From positions 1 to 8,360 of the forward strand of contig JAITBS010000198.1 of assembly GCA_031283515.1 (NCBI GenBank): a DNA stretch of 8,360 nucleotides, in the 5' to 3' direction. The stretch comes from Planctomycetaceae bacterium (GTDB taxonomy: Bacteria > Planctomycetota > Planctomycetia > Pirellulales > Thermoguttaceae). Positions 1 to 5,042 of the stretch are shown piece by piece; the first letter of the stretch is position 1, and each line of letters opens with the position of its first letter. The position numbers and the translations under genes were made by a program. The notes below the pieces were generated by a model. That model had not been told where the DNA came from, made no database searches, and saw nothing but the letters and a program-made list of their open reading frames with translations.

Positions 1-369
1 CGGTTCAATGAATTGGGTTATCATTTTGACGGAGTTGCGAAAGGCGGTCTCGAAATCAGTGAGAATGGACGAGTTGTTACAGAAGTTGATATTTTGCTCG
101 AAAATGAAAAAACAATTGCGGTAATAGAAGTTAAAACCAGACCAACCGTTCATGATGTTAAGAGACAATTGAAACAGATGGAAATTGTGCGACGGTATTA
201 TGAACGGCATTGGAACACGTGTAAGACCATAATTGGAGCGATTGCCGGTGCGGTTTTTCCGGTTGCCGCTAAAGACGCAGCAATTAATGCGGGTTTTTAC
301 GTGATCACTCAAAGCGGCGACACTGTCAAAATAGAGGTTCCTCCCAATTTTAAACCTCGCGAATTTTAA
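1..369 (+). CDS. PD-(D/E)XK nuclease-like protein, C-terminal part (5' end outside window)
   Basis: The frame is open from the first base (visible residues begin RFNELGYHFDG) and ends with TAA at 367-369, so 122 residues of a longer protein are visible. The TTG at position 13 is only an internal leucine codon. The visible part has the core of a PD-(D/E)XK restriction-endonuclease-like fold: EVDILLEN (Asp30), a short turn, then IAVIEVKTRP (Glu43, Lys45), and a helical stretch with VKRQLKQMEIVRRYYE. A hydrophobic GAIAGAVFP strand and a second strand FYVITQSGDTVKIEV follow. This pattern matches a family of roughly 200-250 residue bacterial proteins with an N-terminal coiled coil in front of a nuclease-like domain (DUF3782-like). 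They are mostly uncharacterised and often occur in many copies per genome. The metal-binding D...E-x-K triad is intact, so the fold may be catalytic, but no substrate can be inferred. The family name is from memory and uncertain; the fold call is firmer. Confidence 0.75.
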   Translation, partial: RFNELGYHFDGVAKGGLEISENGRVVTEVDILLENEKTIAVIEVKTRPTVHDVKRQLKQMEIVRRYYERHWNTCKTIIGAIAGAVFPVAAKDAAINAGFYVITQSGDTVKIEVPPNFKPREF

Positions 370-373
370 TGAA

Positions 374-396
374 GACAGTAAACCGTTGTAACTGTC
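374..396 (+). terminator. weak stem-loop just after the first gene
   Basis: GACAGT (374-379) and ACTGTC (391-396) are a perfect 6-bp inverted repeat with an 11-nt loop, starting 5 bases after the stop codon. No U-tract follows (AAAACTTTC), so it is at best a weak transcription end or a 3'-end-stabilising hairpin. Confidence 0.2.
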
Positions 397-407
397 AAAA
401 CTTTCAT

Positions 408-604
408 GGGAATCTCTAAAAATTAATTTTAACCACAGAGGACACAGAGAACGCAGAGAAAATTTTAATTTGAATCAAAATATCATTTAAATTTATTAAA
501 GTAAAAATGAGGGATTTAAATCAAAATTTAATTTTTTAACAATATTCTCTCGGTGAACTCTGTGTCCTCTGTGGTTAATAAAAAACGAGTTTTTAGAAGT
601 TCCC
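408..604. mobile_element. MITE-like palindromic element 1
   Basis: The left end GGGAATCTCTAAAAAT (408-423) is an inverted copy, 13 of 16 bases, of the right end GTTTTTAGAAGTTCCC (589-604). The same 16-bp sequence forms both ends of a second element at 4097-4226. The element is 197 bp, has no ORF of note and is flanked by TCAT on both sides (404-407 and 605-608), as a 4-bp target duplication would be. An alternative is that CATG on both sides simply extends the palindrome with a 2-base gap. It encloses a second perfect 21-bp inverted repeat (429-449 / 558-578). With no transposase inside, it would depend on one supplied elsewhere. The insertion lies between two genes and interrupts neither. 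Confidence 0.55.
429..578. repeat. CCACAGAGGACACAGAG inverted repeat
   Basis: The left arm 429-449 starts TTAACCACAGAGG and the right arm 558-578 is its exact reverse complement (ends CCTCTGTGGTTAA). The arms are 21 bp with no mismatch, 108 bp apart, and a looser inverted match continues inward (CGCAGAGAAAA against its counterpart near 541-555). From memory, CACAGAGG/CACAGAG palindromes are dispersed in the intergenic DNA of many bacteria, including planctomycetes and cyanobacteria. The core between the arms is very AT-rich and non-coding. Transcribed, this would fold into a long hairpin. Confidence 0.8.
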
Positions 605-744
605 TCATGTAAATTATCGGTAAATATGTTGACGTGATTGTTGAATGTTGAGCAGTGGAGGCGAATTTCGGATACGAAAATATTTCAACATAAAAAACAA
701 AAAATGATTTTCCTTTAGAATTTCCAGTTGGTTTCAGGATTTCT
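605..744 (+). other. leader region of the hybrid kinase gene
   Basis: This is 140 bases between the palindromic element and the kinase start. There is no ORF. TTGACG at 629-634 looks like a -35 box, but no matching -10 hexamer lies 16-18 bases downstream, so I do not call a promoter. AGGA at 736-739 is a weak ribosome-binding site 5 bases before the ATG at 745 and supports that start. Confidence 0.3.
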
Positions 745-2760
745 ATGACTGTTGAATCGGTACAAATTCAGTTTGAAAAAGAATTTCGTTATCTCTCTTT
801 GATTGCCGAGATACGAAAATCGTTTTACTGCCAAAACGAACAAGAGCTTATCCAAACATTTTTAGAATCGGCAACACATTTTTTTCATCTTGCCAAAGCG
901 TGGTATGGAATCTGTGCCGGTAATACCATACATCCCATGTTTCATGCCGGAACCGCTAAAAATTGTATTGATATTGTTCAAATCAACAAGGCAACAGAGC
1001 TTTCAGAAATAGCAGACAACGAATTTCCATTGATTCAGGCAATCGCCCAAAATCAGCCAATCGCTATTCATTATCTTGATCAGCAGAAACAATTTGTTTC
1101 GTGGAAAACATTTCTTGAAAATTCAAAATGTCGTTCAATTTTAGCGGTTCCGGTTGAAATTCATAACAAAATTGAAGCGGGACTGGTTTTTTATTCTTTT
1201 TTGCCGGATCCGTTTGATCCGTCAACGATAGATGATCTTGTTCGGAGTATTCGGGAATTGGCAGGAATTATTTCGGAAAAACGTCTTTGGACAAAACAGT
1301 TGAGAGAACTTAGGAAATCGAAAGAACTTGCTGAAGTGGACGCATTGAAAAAAACACGCTTTCTCGCCAATATGTCTCACGAAATCCGAACTCCTATGAC
1401 CGCAATTCTCGGATTTACGGAAATATTGCTCCGTGATTATCTTGCATCAACTCAAGATGAAAACAATAGAACAAATGAAACCGCAGAAGCTAATAAAATA
1501 AACAGAAACAATAAAACTCCCAATCCGCCAACATTGGAATCTGCTCTTAATACATTAAAACATTGCCAAAACATTGCCCAAATTATTCAAAGTAACGCGG
1601 AATTTCTTCTTTCGATTCTCAATGATATTTTGGATTTTTCCAAACTGGAAGCCGACATGCTGAAAGTAGAGGAGCTTGCGGTTCCGCTTCAACCGTTTCT
1701 TCGTGAACTGATGATGTTTTATTCTTTTCAGGCGCGGTCGAAAAACCTGACGTTTTCGATAAAACCTCTGACTCCGCTTCCGAAATTTATAAACACGGAT
1801 CCGGTACGGTTCAAACAAATTCTGGTAAATCTGATCGGGAACGCAATTAAATTCACACAACAAGGAGAAATAACAATCTCAATCGCTTGGATTGACGCCG
1901 ATACGCAAAATGCTTCAAACAAAAATCAATCGAAAAAAAATGTGAAAATAGAGGGGAATTTGTTTTTCTCCGTGAAAGATACGGGAGTTGGAATTTCGCA
2001 AGAGATATTATCAACATTATTTGTACCGTTTCAGCAAGCCAATGTCGAAACAACACGGCGATTTGGCGGTTCGGGACTTGGGTTGGCGATTTCAAAACGG
2101 TTGATACGGCTTTTGGGTGGAGAAATGGTTGTTAAAAGCCGTGAAGGTTTTGGGAGTACATTTACTGTCGTATTACCGCAACAATTTGATTGGAACTCCC
2201 AATTTGAAATCTTTTCGGTATTTGAATCTCTTCCGGCTAATCTCGGGAACAAAAATTTTATTTCGGAAACACCTGATTGGTCAAATTCTGATTCTGATTC
2301 TGATTCTGATTCTGATTCTGATTCTGATTCTGATTCGGATTCAAATTCAGTAACGCGAACATTGTCTTTACCTCTTTCGGGACGACGGATTCTTTTGGTG
2401 GAAGACAGTATAGACAATTTGCGTTTGTTTTCATTGATTATGAGAAAAGCGGGAGCGGAAGTTGTTGAAGGTGAAAACGGTCAGGTTGCGGTGGAGATTG
2501 TTGCGAAAAATTTGAATAGCGCATTGCCGTTTGACATAATTTTAATGGACATGGAAATGCCGGTTATGAACGGTTATGCGGCAACCCGTCAATTACGTAC
2601 AATGGGTTATACTGATCCAATTATTGCCTTAACAGCTCATGCGTTGTCTGAAGAACATCGAAAATGTTTGGATGCCGGTTGTAATGATTACATTATAAAA
2701 CCAATTCTTCGCGACGCTTTGATCACTGCAATCTTAAAACATTTAAATCAAAAAAACTGA
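745..2760 (+). CDS. hybrid sensor histidine kinase (GAF-HisKA-HATPase-REC)
   Basis: This 671-residue protein has no membrane segment or signal peptide, so it should be cytoplasmic. In order: a GAF-like sensor domain (about 35-180, with RSILAVPVEIHNKIEAGLVF); a short coiled-coil linker (about 180-205); a HisKA dimerisation domain with phospho-acceptor His212 in MSHEIRTPM; a HATPase_c domain with the N box around Asn362-Asn366, G1 KDTGVGI (411-417) and G2 GGSGLGLAIS (441-450); a Ser-Asp repeat linker (515-532); and a receiver domain (549-671) with Glu553/Asp554, phospho-acceptor Asp602 in LMDMEMP, Thr630 and Lys652. All catalytic residues are present, so His-to-Asp phosphorelay is expected. No HPt domain or DNA-binding output is fused, so the partner is elsewhere. 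Oddities are an Asn-rich insertion of about 35 residues between the two HisKA helices (about 232-268) and a second low-complexity insert in the ATPase domain (about 384-403). The ligand is unknown. The start is supported by AGGA 5 bases upstream. Confidence 0.95.
   Translation: MTVESVQIQFEKEFRYLSLIAEIRKSFYCQNEQELIQTFLESATHFFHLAKAWYGICAGNTIHPMFHAGTAKNCIDIVQINKATELSEIADNEFPLIQAIAQNQPIAIHYLDQQKQFVSWKTFLENSKCRSILAVPVEIHNKIEAGLVFYSFLPDPFDPSTIDDLVRSIRELAGIISEKRLWTKQLRELRKSKELAEVDALKKTRFLANMSHEIRTPMTAILGFTEILLRDYLASTQDENNRTNETAEANKINRNNKTPNPPTLESALNTLKHCQNIAQIIQSNAEFLLSILNDILDFSKLEADMLKVEELAVPLQPFLRELMMFYSFQARSKNLTFSIKPLTPLPKFINTDPVRFKQILVNLIGNAIKFTQQGEITISIAWIDADTQNASNKNQSKKNVKIEGNLFFSVKDTGVGISQEILSTLFVPFQQANVETTRRFGGSGLGLAISKRLIRLLGGEMVVKSREGFGSTFTVVLPQQFDWNSQFEIFSVFESLPANLGNKNFISETPDWSNSDSDSDSDSDSDSDSDSDSNSVTRTLSLPLSGRRILLVEDSIDNLRLFSLIMRKAGAEVVEGENGQVAVEIVAKNLNSALPFDIILMDMEMPVMNGYAATRQLRTMGYTDPIIALTAHALSEEHRKCLDAGCNDYIIKPILRDALITAILKHLNQKN
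2285..2340 (+). repeat. in-frame hexanucleotide microsatellite (TCTGAT)n encoding Ser-Asp
   Basis: An exact 6-bp period runs from 2285 to 2336, followed by one variant unit (TCGGAT). In the kinase frame it is nine Ser-Asp dipeptides (2287-2340, residues 515-532), flanked by SN and SNS. It sits in the flexible linker between the ATPase and receiver domains. Because the unit is 6 bp, slippage would change linker length by two residues per unit without a frameshift. Confidence 0.95.
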
Positions 2761-2838
2761 AACTAAAACACTGAAAATTTAACCGTTTAGTATTACTATT
2801 TAATATTAACTATTTAACCCTCTAACCATGTAACTTTT
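2761..2838 (+). other. kinase to SMP-30 gene spacer
   Basis: This 78-bp AT-rich spacer has no hairpin terminator. ATTTAACC occurs twice (near 2778 and 2812) and ACTATTTAA twice (near 2796 and 2809), a loose internal repetition. No Shine-Dalgarno sequence precedes the ATG at 2839 (ACTTTTATG). With no terminator visible, read-through from the kinase gene is possible, but the gap does not prove an operon. Confidence 0.35.
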
Positions 2839-3717
2839 ATGAAACGATTTTTGTTTATTTTTTGTTGTGTTGTTGTGGTATTAGATTCATTGGTGTTGTT
2901 TGCCGACGATTCGATTATTGCGGCGAATGCTCAAGTTGAAAAGGTTGTTGATGGATTCGGGTTTACCGAAGGTCCTGCCGTAACATCAAACGGCGATATT
3001 TATTTTGTTGATGATCCGAACAGTAAGATTTATTTCTGGTCTGTTGCGGATCAGAAGTTGTCGGTTTTTGTGGAACAATCTGCCCATGCGAATGGGATGT
3101 ACGTTAATCAGAACGGTGATCTTATTGTTTGCGAAGGTGAGAGCGGCAGTGTTGTTTCGTACGATAAGTCGGGTAAACGGACGGTATTGGTTTCTGTTTT
3201 CGACGGTAAACGGTTCAACAAACCCAATGATTTATGGATTGATCCTAAAGGTGGGATTTATTTTACGGATCCGGTATATGGTAAAGATTATAAGGTTATT
3301 CAGGATGGAGAACATGTTTATTATATTTTGCCGGACACGAGTAAGGTGTTGAAGGTTGTTACGGATATGACCAAACCCAATGGTATTATTGGAACTCCCG
3401 ACGGTAAACTGCTTTATATTACGGATCAGGTTGCCGGTAAAGTTTGGCGTTACAAGATTCAACCGGACGGAATTTTATCAGAAAAAACGTTGTTTGCCGA
3501 TATTGGTGTTGACGGGATGACCATTGATAATCGCGGCAATATTTATATTACGGCGGATCAGATTTACGTTTTTGATCCGAACGGTCAAGAGATTCAACGT
3601 ATCAAGGTTCCCGAAGTACCTGCCAATATTTGTTTTGGCGGTAAGGATCGGAAAACATTGTATATTACTGCCAGAAAAGGGCTTTACCGGCTGGCAATGA
3701 ATGTTCACGGTTATTAG
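2839..3717 (+). CDS. secreted SMP-30/gluconolactonase/LRE-like beta-propeller protein
   Basis: This 292-residue protein is close to the usual family length of about 290-320 including a signal peptide. The N-terminus MKRFLFIFCCVVVVLDSLVLFA is a classic export signal (basic start, hydrophobic core) with likely cleavage after Ala22, or after Ala31 in AANA. The mature part is a six-bladed propeller of the SMP-30/gluconolactonase type: GFTEGPAV (Glu44), NKPNDLWIDPKGGIYFTD (Asn130/Asp131), KPNGIIGTPDGKLLYITD (Asn181) and VDGMTIDNRGNIYIT (Asp225). In characterised members, equivalents of Glu44, Asn181 and Asp225 coordinate the divalent metal that drives lactone hydrolysis, so catalysis is plausible. 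In this family the substrate varies (gluconolactone, other sugar lactones, organophosphates), and nothing nearby identifies it. Export suggests a periplasmic role in sugar-lactone or related metabolism. It lies 78 bases after the kinase gene on the same strand. There is no Shine-Dalgarno sequence; the start is chosen because it gives the signal peptide. Confidence 0.88.
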   Translation: MKRFLFIFCCVVVVLDSLVLFADDSIIAANAQVEKVVDGFGFTEGPAVTSNGDIYFVDDPNSKIYFWSVADQKLSVFVEQSAHANGMYVNQNGDLIVCEGESGSVVSYDKSGKRTVLVSVFDGKRFNKPNDLWIDPKGGIYFTDPVYGKDYKVIQDGEHVYYILPDTSKVLKVVTDMTKPNGIIGTPDGKLLYITDQVAGKVWRYKIQPDGILSEKTLFADIGVDGMTIDNRGNIYITADQIYVFDPNGQEIQRIKVPEVPANICFGGKDRKTLYITARKGLYRLAMNVHGY

Positions 3718-3865
3718 ACATTTGATTATCGCCTGTGTTACGATTTACCAACAGCGATGTATCTCTCGTCTCGGCTGGACTAATTAAAAAAATAAAGTAT
3801 TACGAAAATTCCGCTGAATAATTATAAATTTTGTAATATTTCATTGGAATTTTTGTTTTTCGATT
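3718..3865. other. non-coding AT-rich spacer after the SMP-30 gene
   Basis: There is no coding signal and no hairpin followed by a U-tract. A poly-A run (AATTAAAAAAATAAAG) near 3782-3797 and AT-rich sequence lead into the repeat block at 3866. I see nothing else to annotate here. Confidence 0.4.
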
Positions 3866-4084
3866 TTCACCCCGACAGGGGTGCGATTTTCATAACCGCA
3901 GGTCATCGACCTGCGGACTCGTGTCGATAACAAATCTCTGTCTGAAAGACAGAATTTTAATAATCCTAGTGTACGATTCGGCTCGTTTCGTTTCGCCTTT
4001 CAGGCGATGTTGAGGTGAGGTATTTACCGTAGGTCGCGCTTCGCTTGACCTACGGTTATGAAAATTCCACCCCTTCGGGGTGAA
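3866..4084. repeat. 219-bp inverted-repeat block of hairpins
   Basis: Arm 3866-3904 (TTCACCCCGACAGGGGTG, then ATTTTCATAACCG, then AGGTC) is an inverted copy of 4047-4084, matching at 35 of 39 aligned columns with one gap. Each arm also carries its own hairpins: CACCCC/GGGGTG at 3868-3883 and again at 4068-4082; CCGCAGGTC/GACCTGCGG (9 bp, 3-base loop) at 3896-3916; ACCGTAGGTC/GACCTACGGT (10 bp) at 4026-4056. Between the arms are TCTGTCT/AGACAGA at 3937-3953 and CGCCT/AGGCG at 3994-4006. The block is more GC-rich than its surroundings and non-coding. Stem differences between the arms (CGCAGG against CGTAGG) are compensated by their own partner strands, so each stem is self-paired. This looks like a dispersed structured repeat rather than terminators, since no stem is followed by a T-run. 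Confidence 0.8.
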
Positions 4085-4096
4085 GAACTCAAAATA

Positions 4097-4226
4097 GGGA
4101 ACTTCTAAAAACCTCATGTAAAATTTATTTTTAGCAGGAACGCGGTCGTCTCGACCGCATATTTAAGCGTTTGTCATGCAGGCGGGACGCCTGCGTTCCT
4201 TCTGAAATTAGTTTTTAGAAGTTCCC
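4097..4226. mobile_element. MITE-like palindromic element 2
   Basis: A perfect 16-bp terminal inverted repeat, GGGAACTTCTAAAAAC (4097-4112) and GTTTTTAGAAGTTCCC (4211-4226), bounds 130 bp. AATA flanks both sides (4093-4096 and 4227-4230), as a 4-bp target duplication would. The core has no gene. It holds two strong hairpins, GCGGTCG-TCT-CGACCGC (4142-4158) and GCAGGCG-GGA-CGCCTGC (4178-4194), enclosed by the 8-bp inverted repeat AGGAACGC (4136-4143) / GCGTTCCT (4193-4200). A branched, cloverleaf-like fold or cruciform is possible. The ends match those of element 1 but the core is unrelated. No transposase gene is in the window. Confidence 0.65.
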
Positions 4227-4253
4227 AATATACATATAAATCGAAAAAATCGT

Positions 4254-4287
4254 AAAAAAACCCAAAATTCTCCAAACAAATTTTGGG
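4254..4287 (-). terminator. rho-independent terminator, minus-strand orientation
   Basis: CCCAAAATT (4261-4269) and AATTTTGGG (4279-4287) form a 9-bp stem with a 9-nt loop. Seven A's at 4254-4260 mean a minus-strand transcript has the hairpin followed by UUUUUUU, the standard intrinsic terminator. On the plus strand only CTAAAAACATCTTTT follows, so plus-strand termination would be weak. No minus-strand gene is apparent just upstream (4288-4689), so its client is unknown. Confidence 0.6.
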
Positions 4288-4689
4288 CTAAAAACATCTT
4301 TTATTTCTAAAGTTTTTATCTATAATATCTGGTCTGATTACGTCATAGTTATGAGTTACTGATACCATGACTCAACCGACTCAACCGAACACATTAACAA
4401 CTGTCCCAAAATGAAAATAGAGAACCTTTCACAGTTAAAGGTTATTGCTATACGGCACAAGTTTTGAAATAATCTTGGTTAGAATTTGATGATTTTTACG
4501 ATTGTTCACGTATAAACAAAAAAATTGCCAGCTTGGTAAACGGTTGCCTACCTCTTGATTATTTATATAAATAGTATAAAAAAAATGTAAGATAATTAGG
4601 TTGATACTCCGAAATTGATCTCCGAAGTCGGCATTCAAGACAATTGCTTACTTTTTATTATCTACTTTTGTTATTCCTTATTTTAGTTC
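4288..4689. other. AT-rich intergenic region, no clear gene
   Basis: No convincing ORF lies in these 400 bases on either strand. Small structures are visible: a 9-bp tandem duplication ACTCAACCG (4370-4378 and 4379-4387), and a 7-bp inverted repeat AACCTTT/AAAGGTT with a 7-nt loop (4423-4443) lacking a T-run. With a minus-strand terminator at its left edge, the region could encode a small minus-strand RNA, but no promoter was identified for one. Confidence 0.4.
4544..4571 (+). promoter_or_regulatory. possible sigma-70-like promoter
   Basis: TTGCCT (4544-4549) and TATAAA (4566-4571) are separated by 16 bases and resemble -35 and -10 boxes. This would start transcription near 4578 and give a leader of about 110 bases before the small ORF at 4690. 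The sequence here is very AT-rich, so chance matches are likely. Confidence 0.25.
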
Positions 4690-4932
4690 ATGCCACAACT
4701 CGATGCGATTTCATTCTTCTTCGTTTTATTTTTAGCAGCAACAGTTTTATTGTCGTTATTGTTGCGTTATGGATTTTCGAAACCGATAACGTTTTTTAAC
4801 GGGTTACGGTTTGGTTTATTTCGGAGCATTTTTATTACTGTTACGCTTGTGATGAATCAGGCAGCAAGGGAAACATTTGATTCGGAATGTTGGTCGAAGG
4901 AACAATTTTTTTATGCCGGTTATTCAGAATAA
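4690..4932 (+). CDS. small membrane protein of unknown function
   Basis: This 80-residue ORF starts with ATG and ends with TAA. I do not recognise it. Residues about 7-26 (SFFFVLFLAATVLLSLLLRY) form one strong transmembrane helix; a moderately hydrophobic stretch (about 43-54, FGLFRSIFITVT) may be a second membrane contact, and the C-terminal 25 residues are polar. Codon choice (TTT, TTA/TTG, TCG, GGT) resembles the neighbouring genes, which supports it being real, but there is no Shine-Dalgarno sequence and the ORF is short. It lies 110 bases upstream of the phosphodiesterase start on the same strand with no terminator between, so cotranscription is possible. The N-terminus MPQLD recalls mitochondrial ATP synthase subunit 8, but nothing else supports that. 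Confidence 0.45.
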   Translation: MPQLDAISFFFVLFLAATVLLSLLLRYGFSKPITFFNGLRFGLFRSIFITVTLVMNQAARETFDSECWSKEQFFYAGYSE

Positions 4933-5042
4933 AATACCGGATATTCATACAGTATTGCCGTTACTTTTTTTTGTAACAGTTCACGCGAATTTACCCTAAA
5001 GCAAGCGATCTTATTTATTTGCAGGGACAATTCCAGCAATTT
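4933..5042 (+). other. leader of the 7TMR-HD gene and start-site ambiguity
   Basis: This 110-base spacer contains GTTAC-T8-GTAAC (4960-4977), a weak hairpin with an all-T loop that is not a terminator. The downstream frame is open from 4977. A TTG at 5019 would add eight residues (MQGQFQQF) to the protein starting at ATG 5043. GCAGGGA (5021-5027) lies about 15 bases before the ATG, too far for an ideal ribosome-binding site, and it follows the TTG. ATG 5043 is preferred on codon type alone. Confidence 0.35.

Noticed and set aside
429..578. A bidirectional transcription terminator for the flanking genes.
   Set aside because: The 21-bp arms are 108 bases apart, and the right arm is followed by ATAAAAAACG rather than a T-run. 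A dispersed repeat is the better explanation.
629..634. TTGACG as the -35 box of a kinase promoter.
   Set aside because: No -10-like hexamer lies at a spacing of 16-18 bases (the sequence there is around GCAGTG).
2031..2417. A 128-residue minus-strand ORF with a Glu-Ser repeat, and a plus-strand frame with an Ile-Leu repeat.
   Set aside because: The 6-bp repeat reads open in several frames. These are shadows of the kinase, whose domains and catalytic residues are intact in the true frame.
3890..4117. A 75-residue minus-strand ORF across the hairpin block.
   Set aside because: It runs straight through self-complementary repeats and past an element boundary. Its residues are explained by the palindromes, and it has no ribosome-binding site.
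3866..4226. Possible CRISPR array or integron attC sites because of the repeated hairpins.
   Set aside because: The repeats are not regularly spaced direct repeats. They are inverted and of differing sequence, and no cas or integrase gene is present.
4435..4638. A 67-residue minus-strand ORF upstream of the minus-strand terminator.
   Set aside because: No family resemblance, poor codon pattern and no ribosome-binding site, and it lies in very AT-rich DNA where open frames are common. The terminator makes a non-coding RNA at least as likely.
4690..4932. MPQLD N-terminus followed by a helix, like mitochondrial ATP synthase subunit 8.
   Set aside because: Only five residues match, no ATP synthase genes are nearby, and the surrounding genes are clearly bacterial.
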